A stretch of DNA of 21,132 nucleotides, from positions 1 through 21,132 of the forward strand of contig JBASCW010000153.1 in the NCBI GenBank assembly GCA_049651845.1, written 5' to 3'. Under the pieces are notes generated by a model that saw only the letters and a program-made list of their open reading frames with translations, ran no database searches and was not told the DNA's origin. How positions within the stretch are numbered: the stretch's first letter is position 1; the number at the start of each line of letters is the position of its first letter. Below, one piece after another: positions 1 through 8,400 of the stretch. The translations under genes and the position numbers were made by a program. Source of the DNA: RBG-16-66-20 sp049651845 (GTDB taxonomy: Bacteria > Pseudomonadota > Gammaproteobacteria > Burkholderiales > SG8-39).

Positions 1-63
1 TCGGCCCCTTTGGCGGGAGAAGACGGGCGGATACTCTCGCTGGGGATGCGCCACTCGTACTGA
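1..63 (+). CDS. C-terminal end of a probable outer-membrane beta-barrel protein (partial)
   Basis: An open frame enters from the left edge and ends at TGA 61-63, giving 20 visible residues that finish ILSLGMRHSY. The alternation of polar and hydrophobic residues and the terminal aromatic residue match the last beta strand of outer-membrane barrels, which carries the BAM recognition signal. The same frame is followed by non-coding DNA. Only the last strand is visible, so the specific family (porin, TonB receptor or other barrel) cannot be named. Confidence 0.45.
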   Translation, partial: SAPLAGEDGRILSLGMRHSY

Positions 64-179
64 GCCGGGCGCGCTACCGGGTCGGAGCGATCCGTCCGGC
101 CAAATCCAACGGGCGCCTGCGGGCGCCGGCGCGCCGGGCGACTTCCTCGCAGTCGGAGCGACGCTGCTTGGTTTCCCGG

Positions 180-207
180 TGGACCAAGAGAAGATTCGGC
201 ATAGAAT
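180..207 (+). promoter_or_regulatory. Candidate sigma-70 promoter for the BamE-like lipoprotein gene
   Basis: TAGAAT at 202-207 matches five of six bases of the -10 consensus and lies 16 bp after TGGACC at 180-185, a weak -35. An inverted repeat, CTTGGT (167-172) and ACCAAG (183-188), overlaps the -35 and could be an operator. The rest of the 254-bp gap from 64 to 317 holds only a GGCGCC-TGCG-GGCGCC hairpin at 112-127 without a T run. This is a pattern match only. Confidence 0.3.
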
Positions 208-317
208 CCGGCAGGGATTCCGGCCTGTAAGACCGGGATCTAGGCTAACATGCACGCTCGATGGCTGCGGGGCGGAAATCCGACCCCGCCGGTAACCGGA
301 GCGAACAGGAGCGCCGA

Positions 318-821
318 ATGAAGCGAATCGCGGTGTGCGCGGCGGCGCTCGCCGCGTTTGCGGGCGGTTGCGCGTCGTTCGACGGGCGCGGGCTCGCGCC
401 CGGGAAGTCCACCGCGGCCGAGGTCGAAGCGCTGATGGGCGCGCCGGCCGAGCGGCTGTCGTTGCCGAACGGCGACAGGGCGCTGTATTTCTCGCGCCTG
501 CCGGCGGGCCGCGCGATGTTCGCGGTCACGATCGGGCAGGACGGCGTGATGAAGTCGATCGAGCAGCGGTTGGCCCGGTGGAACATCGCGCAGATCCGCG
601 CCGGCGCCTGGACCAGGAAAGAGGTGCGGGAATTGCTCGGCCCGCCCGGGTTGTCCGGGCGCCTCGCGCTTTTGCCGCGCGAGTGGTGGGAGTACAAGTT
701 CCGCGACGATCAAGACTACCAGTACCGCGTCCTGTGGGTGCAGTTCTCCGACGACGGCGTGGTGCGCGAAGTGCTCGACATGCTCGACCCGGAGTTCGCG
801 AGACCGGGCGGCGCACGATAG
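318..821 (+). CDS. BamE/SmpA-like outer-membrane lipoprotein
   Basis: 167-residue exported lipoprotein. The ATG at 318 is chosen over the upstream in-frame ATG at 261 because AGGAG (307-311) sits 6 nt before it and the signal peptide starts there: MKR, a hydrophobic run, then the lipobox AGGC with the acylated Cys at residue 18. The mature part shows two SmpA/BamE-like halves, each with a T-x-x-E-V-x-x-L-x-G-x-P helix start (near residues 32-45 and 110-120) followed by a strand ending in a D-G-V turn. BamE-type folds assist outer-membrane protein assembly or act as envelope scaffolds; this one is not the canonical bamE (too long, duplicated halves). A clear paralogue lies at 9090-9575. Next gene begins 42 nt downstream, probably co-transcribed. 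The exact role is unknown. Confidence 0.8.
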   Translation: MKRIAVCAAALAAFAGGCASFDGRGLAPGKSTAAEVEALMGAPAERLSLPNGDRALYFSRLPAGRAMFAVTIGQDGVMKSIEQRLARWNIAQIRAGAWTRKEVRELLGPPGLSGRLALLPREWWEYKFRDDQDYQYRVLWVQFSDDGVVREVLDMLDPEFARPGGAR

Positions 822-862
822 GGCCGGCGAGCCGGTTCGAACAACGTCGAGGAAAAGCGGCG

Positions 863-1786
863 ATGAGGATAGGGGCGGCGATTCTCGGTCTGGCGGCGGT
901 GCTTGCCATGGCCGCGCCTTCGCTGCACGCGCAGCCCGTGCTGTTCCACGACCACGGGCACGGGCTGTCGTTCTCCTCCGACGGCAAGGTGCTGCTCGCG
1001 CCGAGTCACGGCGGCCTCGCGTTCTTTGAAGACGGGGCGTGGTGGGAGGCGCTCGGACCGATCCAGGGTTTCTCGGGCTTCTCGGTCGCCGAGCGCGCCA
1101 TTTACTCCAGCGGCCATGCGCGGCCGGGCGTCGCGGCGGCAGGCTCGGCGGGTCTGCTTCGCAGCACAGACGGCGGCACGCACTGGCAGCCGCTCGCGCT
1201 CGCGGGCGAAGCGGATTTCAGGCTGCTCGCGGCCGGCTATCGCTCCGGCGCGATCTACGTGGTGAATGCGCTGCCCAATCGCATCATGCCGAGTCCGGGA
1301 CTGTACGCGACGAACGACGAAGGCAAGAGCTGGCGGCGCGCGGCGGCCCGCGATATGGCGGGCGAGATTCACAGCCTTGCCGCGCATCCGCTCGAGGCCG
1401 GAACGGTCGCCGTCGCGACCGGGCGCGGACTTTATCTCTCGCGCGACGGCGGCGAGAAATTCAAGCTGGTCGACGGCAGGGAGCCGGCGACCGCCGTCGG
1501 ATTCGATTTCGACGGCAAACGCGTGCGCTACACGCGCGCCCTGTCGAACGAGGTGGTCGAGTCGGCGCTGGACGGGCGGGAGCGGAGGACGTTGCGCCTG
1601 CCACGGTTGAGGCGGGATTACGTGACTTGCCTGGCGCAGAATCCGAAGGACGAACGGATGCTCGCATTCGCCACGCGACGGCGCGATGTCTACCTGACGA
1701 GCGACGGCGGCAGATCCTGGCGGATGATCGCCGAAGGAGCGGAGCCGCGCAGACCGACTGCGGCGGAAGAAGCTACGGGCCGGTGA
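863..1786 (+). CDS. Exported BNR/sortilin-type beta-propeller protein
   Basis: 307 residues. The ATG at 863 has GAGGAAAA at 849-856 and opens a Sec signal peptide (MRIGAAILGLAAVLAMAAPSL, ending near HAQ); the open frame upstream lacks this. At least four Asp-box-like repeats are visible: STDGGTHW, TNDEGKSW, SRDGGEKF and TSDGGRSW, each after a G-L-x/V-Y strand, as in BNR, YCF48 and sortilin/VPS10-type propellers (the F510_1955-like group). No catalytic sialidase residues can be assigned, so a binding or scaffold role in the periplasm is more likely than glycosidase activity. It follows the BamE-like gene on the same strand. It precedes a promoter region for the copper block, so it is probably the end of its own unit. 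Confidence 0.8.
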   Translation: MRIGAAILGLAAVLAMAAPSLHAQPVLFHDHGHGLSFSSDGKVLLAPSHGGLAFFEDGAWWEALGPIQGFSGFSVAERAIYSSGHARPGVAAAGSAGLLRSTDGGTHWQPLALAGEADFRLLAAGYRSGAIYVVNALPNRIMPSPGLYATNDEGKSWRRAAARDMAGEIHSLAAHPLEAGTVAVATGRGLYLSRDGGEKFKLVDGREPATAVGFDFDGKRVRYTRALSNEVVESALDGRERRTLRLPRLRRDYVTCLAQNPKDERMLAFATRRRDVYLTSDGGRSWRMIAEGAEPRRPTAAEEATGR

Positions 1787-1872
1787 CGCCGCAGGCGGGC
1801 CGTTCAGAAATTGCCCGGCGCAGCGGTGTGGTTACTTGGGATAGGCCCGACGAGGCCTGGCTTGGCAGGCAA

Positions 1873-1912
1873 TTGACCTGGATCAATCGGAGTGGGGAGG
1901 CGAGGTTAAAAT
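1873..1912 (+). promoter_or_regulatory. FNR/Anr-like box and -10 upstream of the copper efflux block
   Basis: TTGAC-CTGG-ATCAA at 1873-1886 matches nine of ten conserved bases of the FNR/Anr consensus TTGAT-N4-ATCAA. TAAAAT at 1907-1912 matches five of six -10 bases, which would place transcription start near 1919-1921. The box centre (1879.5) is then about 40 bp upstream, the class II position used by FNR activators. TTGACC at 1873 could also act as a -35, but its spacing to TAAAAT (28 bp) is far too long, which favours an activator site. Confidence 0.5.
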
Positions 1913-1918
1913 GCTCCG

Positions 1919-2302
1919 ATGATTCCTCGATCTGCCCTTAAGGGCGTCGCGCGGATGTTGCTAGCGGTGGTGCTGTGTGTGCAGGCGGCCCTGGCGTTCG
2001 CGGCTTGCGATTCTGCATCGCACGTTGTGGCGTTTGTTATTGCGCATACAGAAAATGGAGCGGGTAACGAGAACTGCCACGACGAGGGAATCGACGTAAA
2101 CCTGTGCGTCGCGCATTGCATCGGCGACGACCGGAGCCTGGATAGACCGGTCGTCAAGGTGCCGCCGCTCCCGGACGCCCCGGTTCTCGTGCTCGCCGCG
2201 GCGAACGTGCCGCGGCACGATACGCGCGTATCCCGGCGCGCGGCGCCGCCGCGCGCGGCGCAGCCCCCGCCGAGAATCCTGTTCCGGTCTCTTCTAATCT
2301 GA
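1919..2302 (+). CDS. Small exported Cys-containing protein at the head of the copper block
   Basis: Up to 127 residues with an N-terminal signal peptide (core LLAVVLCVQAALAFA) and a short mature part containing N-C-H-D-E and C-V-A-H-C clusters, then a basic, Pro-rich tail ending ILFRSLLI. The two Cys clusters could bind metal or form disulphides. The start is uncertain: ATG 1919 has only a distant GGGGAGG, and if transcription starts near 1919 (see the FNR-like box) the better start is ATG 1955, preceded by AAGGGCG. The 13767-14189 gene has the same architecture and a similar Pro-containing, hydrophobic C-terminus. Comparable small exported proteins often precede cus/czc operons; no function is established that I can name. 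Confidence 0.65.
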   Translation: MIPRSALKGVARMLLAVVLCVQAALAFAACDSASHVVAFVIAHTENGAGNENCHDEGIDVNLCVAHCIGDDRSLDRPVVKVPPLPDAPVLVLAAANVPRHDTRVSRRAAPPRAAQPPPRILFRSLLI

Positions 2303-2364
2303 GCGCCTGAAAAGGGCGCTGCCGCGCGAGCGGAGCGCATTTGGCGCGGCCGGAGTCCGGCCGC
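2302..2364 (+). other. Two hairpins in the leader before cusC
   Basis: AGCGCC (2302-2307) and GGCGCT (2315-2320) form a 6-bp stem with a 7-nt loop that starts at the stop codon of the small exported protein. GCGGCCGG (2346-2353) and CCGGCCGC (2357-2364) form an 8-bp perfect stem around AGT. Neither is followed by a T run, so these are more likely mRNA-processing, stability or attenuation elements than intrinsic terminators. Confidence 0.4.
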
Positions 2365-2418
2365 ATCTGGCCGGCCTGACCGGCAATGACAGGCACTAAG
2401 CTTCTTGAGAGGATCACC

Positions 2419-2499
2419 ATGAACGTTCTGCTTCTTGCTGCCATGTCGTTCGCGGCGCTGATTCCGCAATGCCATGCGGATCTGAACCACAAGGCTTGA
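2419..2499 (+). CDS. 26-residue secreted peptide upstream of cusC
   Basis: A very short frame, ATG 2419 to TGA 2497-2499, has a strong Shine-Dalgarno GAGAGGA (2407-2413) 5 nt before the start. The product begins MNVLLLAAMSFAALI and ends PQCHADLNHKA: a minimal hydrophobic signal-like segment plus a C-H and H tail that could ligate copper. It sits between the small exported protein and cusC. It could be a genuine micropeptide, or a leader peptide whose translation sets access to the cusC start 29 nt downstream. The strong ribosome site supports translation. Confidence 0.5.
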   Translation: MNVLLLAAMSFAALIPQCHADLNHKA

Positions 2500-2528
2500 C
2501 GATCACCCATTACGAGCGGGAGAGTCAT

Positions 2529-3821
2529 ATGTTCCTTCGAACCTGCGCCTTAGCGGCTTCAGTGCTGCTCTTCGCGCCGATCGCGCATCCGCAGACTGCG
2601 CCGTCCGTTTCGATCGGCGTGGATCGCGGCGGCACCGTGCTGAGCGAGCTCATTTCGGAAGCTCTCAGGGCCAACCCCGAAATCCGGGCGGCGCGCAACG
2701 AGGCCGAGGCGGCGCTGCAGCGCGTCTCTCCTGCCGGCGCGCTCGACGATCCGATGCTGGAGGCGGGAGTGCTCAATGTGCCCACCGATTCCTGGCGAAT
2801 GAACCGGGAGGACATGACCATGAAGATGCTCGGTCTGGCGCAGCGGCTTCCATATCCGGGAAAGCGCGCGTTGCGCCGGCAAGTCGCCGAAAGGGACGCG
2901 GAAACCGCCAAGCAGGGTTACCAGGAAACCGTGAACCGGGTCGCGCGGGAGGTCAAGCTCGCCTATCTCGATCTCGCGCTCGCGCTGGAGAGCGTGCGCC
3001 TGATCAAAGACACCACGCTCGTGCTCGAGCAATTCCTGCGCATCGTGGAAAGCCGCTATGCGGTCGGCCAGGGCGCGCAGTCGGACGTGTTCAAGGCGCA
3101 GACCCAGCTCGCGAAGATGCGAGAGGAACTGCTGCGCATGGAGCGCGAGCAGCCGGTGATGGAGGCCGAACTGGCGAAGCTGCTTGGTCGCTCGCGTACG
3201 GTTTCGTTCGCGGCGCCGCTGCCCGGGACGCCGCAGTTTCGCCTCGACCTCGAGGCGCTGCGGGAGACCGCTTTGCGCGACAGGCCGCAACTGCTCGCGC
3301 TTCGCAACGTGGTCGAAAAGAACAGCGCGTCGATCGAGCTCGCGCGCAAGGAATATAACCCTGACTTCGACGTGCGGCTTTCCTATGGCCAGCGCGATGC
3401 GATGCCGGACGGAACCAGGCGCCCGGACATGGTGAGCCTGATCGTCGGGATCAACATCCCCATCTGGGGCAAGGAGAAAATCGATCCGCGCATCGCGGAG
3501 GCGCGTTCGATGCGGGAACAGGCGCAAAGCATGTATCAGGCGCAGCAGAACGAAGTGTTCGCCAGGCTGCGCCAGCAGGTCGCCCTCGCCGAGCAGAGCC
3601 GCAAATCGGCCGAACTGTACGACACCGCGATCCTGCCGCAGGCACGCCTCGCGGTCGAGTCGGCTCTCGCGGCCTACCGGGTAAGCCGGGTTGACTTCCT
3701 GACGCTGCTCGACAGCCAGATGAGCCTGCTCAATTTCGGCATCGGGCGCGCGGCATCCGTGGTGAATCTCAACAAGGCGCTGGCGGAGATCGGCCTGCTC
3801 ACCGGCGCACCGCAACATTGA
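2529..3821 (+). CDS. cusC: CusC/TolC-family outer-membrane efflux channel
   Basis: 430 residues; the outer-membrane duct of the tripartite copper/silver exporter. ATG 2529 is chosen because GGGAGAG (2518-2524) precedes it and it opens a signal peptide (MFLRTCALAASVLLFAPIA). Two TolC-type repeats are visible: first half around LSELISEALRANPEIRAARNE and LRRQVAERDAETA-type coiled helices, second half from RLDLEALRETALRDRPQLLALRN, with the conserved N-I-P-I-W strand near residue 313. No lipobox Cys follows the signal, unlike E. coli CusC, so it may not be lipidated. It lies 25 nt upstream of cusB. Metal specificity comes from the partner pump. Confidence 0.93.
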   Translation: MFLRTCALAASVLLFAPIAHPQTAPSVSIGVDRGGTVLSELISEALRANPEIRAARNEAEAALQRVSPAGALDDPMLEAGVLNVPTDSWRMNREDMTMKMLGLAQRLPYPGKRALRRQVAERDAETAKQGYQETVNRVAREVKLAYLDLALALESVRLIKDTTLVLEQFLRIVESRYAVGQGAQSDVFKAQTQLAKMREELLRMEREQPVMEAELAKLLGRSRTVSFAAPLPGTPQFRLDLEALRETALRDRPQLLALRNVVEKNSASIELARKEYNPDFDVRLSYGQRDAMPDGTRRPDMVSLIVGINIPIWGKEKIDPRIAEARSMREQAQSMYQAQQNEVFARLRQQVALAEQSRKSAELYDTAILPQARLAVESALAAYRVSRVDFLTLLDSQMSLLNFGIGRAASVVNLNKALAEIGLLTGAPQH

Positions 3822-3846
3822 GCGCGACGAGCGCGAAAGGAAGCAG

Positions 3847-5454
3847 ATGAATCGAACGTTATCGATCCTTGCCGCCGCCGGCCTTGTCGTCACGGGGCTG
3901 GCAGCCGGTTACTTCTGGGGCGCGAACAGGGCTACCCACGGGCCGCAGGACGCTGTTACGGCCACGGGCGATATGAAGGCGGCGCCGGCCTCCGGCGGTT
4001 CCGCGAAGGGTCGCATCCTCTACTACCGCAACCCGATGGGACTGCCCGACACCTCGCCCGTGCCGAAGAAGGACCCGATGGGTATGGACTACATCCCGGT
4101 GTACGAGGGCGGCGAGCCGGACGCGCCGGCGGGCACGGTGAAGATCAGCCTGGACAAGGTCCAGCTGCTCGGCGTGAGAACGGAGCCGGCGGAGCTGCGC
4201 GAACTGCGCCGCGCCGTCCACGCCGTCGGCACCATCCAGGCCAACGAACGGACGCTGTACAAAGTGGCGCCGCGCTTCGAGGGCTGGATCGAGAAGCTGA
4301 ACGTGAACACGACGGGGCAATCGGTCGCGCGCGGCCAGCCGTTGATGGAAGTCTACAGTCCCGATCTCGTGGCGGCGCAGGAGGAGTACCTCATCGCGCT
4401 GCGCGGCGCCAGGGAGTTGAAGGACAGCGGGCCGGAATCGCAGGCGGTGATGCAGAATCTGGCCGACGGCGTGCTGCGGCGGCTGCGCAACTGGGAGATC
4501 TCCGACAAGGAGATTCAGGCGCTGCAGCAGGACGGAAAGCCGCGGCGCCTGCTCGTCTACCGGTCAGCGGCGAACGGCGTGGTATTGCAGAAGCCGAGCA
4601 TCCAGGGCATGCGTTTCATGCCCGGAGAGGTGCTGTTCGAGATCGCCGATCTGTCTTCGGTATGGCTGCTCGCCGATGTTGCCGAGCAGGATGCCGGGCT
4701 GGTGCATCCGGGCCAGCAAGCGAAATTGCGCATCGTCGCGTACCCGGACAAGACGTTCTCGGGCAAGGTGGTGTTTCTCTATCCGACCATCGACACGGAA
4801 ACGCGCACCGCGAAAGTACGCATCGAACTCGCCAATCCGGGGGCGCTGCTCAAGCCGGCGATGTTCGCCAACGTGGAACTGGTTTCCGGCCACGCGCGCG
4901 GCAAGGTGCTCGCGGTGCCCGAATCCGCGGTGCTCGACAGCGGCGCGCGCCAGGCGGTTCTGGTGCGGCGCGGCGAAGGCTTGTTCGAGCCGCGCACGGT
5001 CAAGCTCGGCATGCGTGCGGAGGGATATAGCGAAGTCCTGGAAGGCCTGCAAGCGGGGGAGCAGGTCGTCGTACGGGCCAATTTCCTGATCGACGCCGAA
5101 AGCAACATCAAGGCCGCGCTCGAAACCTTCGGCGGTCACGGCGGCCACGGCGGTTCTTCGGGAAAGCCCGCCGCCGGGAGTGGCGCATCTTCGCCGGGCG
5201 CGCAGGTCCACAAGGCCAACGGCACGGTCCAGGCGGTCGACGGCAAGGCCGGCACGGTCGAGATCGAGCATGGGCCGATCGACAGCCTCAAGTGGCCCGC
5301 GATGACGATGGAGTTCAAGGTCAAGGACAAATCGATGCTCGGCGGCGTCAAGAAGGGCCAGGCGATCGAGATCGACATATCGCAGCGCGCCCCCGGCGAG
5401 TTCATGATCGAGCGCATCGCGCCGGCGGGCGAAGCCGGGCACAAGGGGCATTGA
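3847..5454 (+). CDS. cusB: CusB periplasmic adaptor with fused CusF copper-binding domain
   Basis: 535 residues; membrane fusion protein linking CusA to CusC. In order: an N-terminal membrane/signal segment (residues about 5-24); a heavy-metal-binding domain at 57-86 (YYRNPMG...KKDPMGMDYIPVY, Met-rich); barrel-sandwich, hairpin and beta-barrel adaptor domains to about 420; a His/Gly linker (GGHGGHGG); and a C-terminal CusF-like domain from about 456. The last carries H475, W483, M486 and M488, with the same spacing as H36, W44, M47 and M49 of E. coli CusF, which bind Cu(I)/Ag(I). In E. coli the chaperone is a separate gene; here it is tethered. The protein ends in GHKGH. Its stop is 1 nt from the cusA start. 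Confidence 0.93.
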   Translation: MNRTLSILAAAGLVVTGLAAGYFWGANRATHGPQDAVTATGDMKAAPASGGSAKGRILYYRNPMGLPDTSPVPKKDPMGMDYIPVYEGGEPDAPAGTVKISLDKVQLLGVRTEPAELRELRRAVHAVGTIQANERTLYKVAPRFEGWIEKLNVNTTGQSVARGQPLMEVYSPDLVAAQEEYLIALRGARELKDSGPESQAVMQNLADGVLRRLRNWEISDKEIQALQQDGKPRRLLVYRSAANGVVLQKPSIQGMRFMPGEVLFEIADLSSVWLLADVAEQDAGLVHPGQQAKLRIVAYPDKTFSGKVVFLYPTIDTETRTAKVRIELANPGALLKPAMFANVELVSGHARGKVLAVPESAVLDSGARQAVLVRRGEGLFEPRTVKLGMRAEGYSEVLEGLQAGEQVVVRANFLIDAESNIKAALETFGGHGGHGGSSGKPAAGSGASSPGAQVHKANGTVQAVDGKAGTVEIEHGPIDSLKWPAMTMEFKVKDKSMLGGVKKGQAIEIDISQRAPGEFMIERIAPAGEAGHKGH

Positions 5455-5455
5455 C

Positions 5456-8400
5456 ATGCTGAACCGGATCATCGAGTGGTCGGTCCGCAACGTCTTCATC
5501 GTCCTGCTCGGGACGTTTTTTGCCGTTGCCGCCGGGATCTATGCGGTGGTGCAGACGCCGGTAGACGCGATTCCGGATCTCTCGGACGTCCAGGTCATCA
5601 TCTACACCGATTATCCGGGCCAGGCCCCGCAGGTGATCGAGGACCAGGTCACCTATCCGCTCACCACCGCGATGCTGGCGGTGCCGAAGTCCAAGGTGGT
5701 GCGCGGGCTTTCGGTGTTCGGCGCGTCCTTCGTGTACATCATCTTCGAGGACGGCACCGACATCTACTGGGCGCGCTCGCGGGTGTTGGAGTATCTGAAC
5801 TACGTGTCCGGGAGGCTGCCGCGCGGCATCACGCCGTCGCTCGGACCCGACGCCACTGGCGTAGGCTGGGTGTTCCAGTACGCGGTCCTGGCGAAGAATC
5901 GCACGCTGGAGGAACTGCGCTCGATCCAGGACTGGTTCGTCCGCTACCAGCTCACCAAGGCGCAAGGGGTTTCGGAGATCGCCAGCGTTGGCGGTTTCGC
6001 GCGGCAGTACCAGGTGACGGTCAATCCGCGCCAGCTGCAGGCCTACGGCGTGCCGCTGATGAAGGTGATGCAGGTGATCCGCGAGAGCAATCGCGACGTC
6101 GGGGGGCGCGTCGTCGAGCTCGCGGAAACCGAGTACGTCGTGCGCGGCCGGGGCTATTTGCGGGGCATCGAAGACCTGCAGACGCTCGTCGTCAAGGCCG
6201 ATGGCGGCACCCCGGTGCTGGTGCGCGATGTGGCGCGCGTGGAACTGGTGCCGGAGGAGCGCCGCGGCATCACGGAACTGAACGGGGAGGGCGAGGTGGT
6301 CGCCGGCATCGCGGTGGCGCGCTACGGCCAGAACGCCCAGGACGTCATCCACAACCTGAAAGCGAAAATCGCCGAGATCTCGAGCGGCTTGCCCGAAGGC
6401 GTGTCGATCCAGGCCGTCTACGATCGCGCCGAGCTGATCCACCGCGCCATCGCGAACCTGAACCGCACGCTGATCGAGGAAAGCCTGATCGTCGCGCTGG
6501 TGTGCATCGTGTTCCTGTTTCATGCGCGCAGCGCCCTGGTGGCCATCGTCATGCTGCCGGTCGGCGTGCTGATCGCGTTCATCGTGATGCACGCCATGGG
6601 GCTCAACTCCAACATCATGAGCCTGGGCGGAATCGCCATCGCCATCGGCGCGATGGTGGACGCGGCGATCGTGATGATCGAGAACGCGCACAAGCATCTG
6701 GAACGCCTGAAGCCCGGCGAGCCGCGGGTGGAAGCGATCATCAATGCCTGCAAGGAGGTGGGGCCGGCGCTTTTCTTCAGCCTGCTCATCATCACCGTGT
6801 CGTTCCTGCCGGTGTTCACTCTGGAAGCGCAGGAAGGGCGGATGTTCAAGCCGCTGGCCTACACCAAGACATTCTCGATGGCGGGGGCGGCGTTCCTTTC
6901 CATCACGCTGGTGCCGGTGCTGATGCTGCTGTTCATCCGCGGCCGTATCCCGCCGGAACACAAGAACCCCCTGGTGCGCTTCCTCATCTGGGGCTACCGG
7001 CCGATCATCGGCGCCGCGCTGCGCTGGCGCAAACTCACGATCTTGGCCGCAGCGGCGGTGCTCGGGGTCACCGCTTATCCGGCGATGAAGCTGGGAACGG
7101 AGTTCATGCCGGTTTTGAACGAGGGAACGCTGCTCTACATGCCGGCCACCCTCCCGTCGCTGTCGGTGACCAAGGCGGCGGAAATCCTGCAGGCCCAGGA
7201 CAAGATCATCAAGAGCTTTCCCGAGGTGCTGTCGGTGTTCGGCAAGGCGGGACGCGCCAACACCGCCACCGATCCGGCGCCGACCGAAATGTTCGAGACC
7301 GTGATCAACCTCAAGCCGCAGGACGAATGGCGCCCGGGCATGACCATGGACAAGCTGATCGCGGAACTCGATGCGGCTCTGCAATTTCCCGGCATCGCGA
7401 ACGCGTGGACCATGCCGATCAAGGCGCGCATCGACATGCTTTCCACCGGCATCCGGACGCCGATCGGCATCAAGGTATACGGCAAGAATCTGGCGGAAAT
7501 CGAGCGCGTGGCGAAGGAAGTCGAGACCGTGGTCAAGACCGTGCCCGGCACGACGAGCGCGTTCGCCGAACGCCTGACCGGCGGCTACTACATCGACATC
7601 GAGCCCGACCGCATGGCGCTTGCGCGCTACGGGCTGGCCGTCGGGGACCTGCAAGACGTGATCATGACCGCTTTGGGTGGTGAGATCGTAACCACCACCG
7701 TCGAAGGCTTGGAGCGGTATACGGTTGTGGTGCGCTACCCGCGCGACTTCCGCAGCGACCCCCAGGCGATCGCCAACCAGGTGCTGGTACCCGTAATGGG
7801 CGGCGCCCGCACGGCGGCGATGGGTGCCGCGGCGTCCGCGATGGCCGCCGGTGGCGCGTCCGGGGTCAACGCAAGGCCGGTCAAGACGCTGAGCGGCGCG
7901 ATGGTCCCGCTCGGGCAGCTCGCGAAAGTCAAGCTCGTCAAGGGTCCGCCCAACATCCGCACCGAGAACGCGCTGCTCGCAGCCTACATCTACGTCGACA
8001 TCCGCGGCCGGGACATCGGTGGCTACGTGTCTGACGCGCAGAAGGCGGTGCGCGACAGCGTCAAATTTCCGCCGGGCTACTTCGTCACCTGGAGCGGCCA
8101 GTTCGAGTACATGGAGCGCGCCAAGGAGAAGCTCAAGGTCGTGATTCCGCTCACCATCCTGATCATTTTCGTGCTGCTCTATTTCAATTTCAAACGGCTC
8201 ACCGAGACGCTGATCGTGATGCTCTCCGTGCCGTTCGCGCTCGTCGGCGGGATCTGGCTCATGTACCTGCTCGACTACAACATGAGCGTCGCGGTGGCGG
8301 TGGGTTTCATCGCCTTGCTCGGGGTGGCGGCCGAGATCGGCGTCGTGATCCTCATCTACATCGACCAAGCACTGCAAGCGGCCGCGGCGAGGCGCCAGAC

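Noticed and set aside
112..127. GGCGCC-TGCG-GGCGCC hairpin as terminator of the left-edge gene
   Set aside because: Lies 49 nt after the stop, has no T run, and GGCGCC palindromes are common at this GC content.
1911..1922. Three-codon frame ATG-CTC-CGA-TGA overlapping ATG 1919 as a possible minimal leader
   Set aside because: It overlaps the predicted -10 hexamer, so it is probably not transcribed.
2559..3893. Minus-strand frame opposite cusC
   Set aside because: Arg/Leu/His-rich composition and no start signal; cusC is certain.
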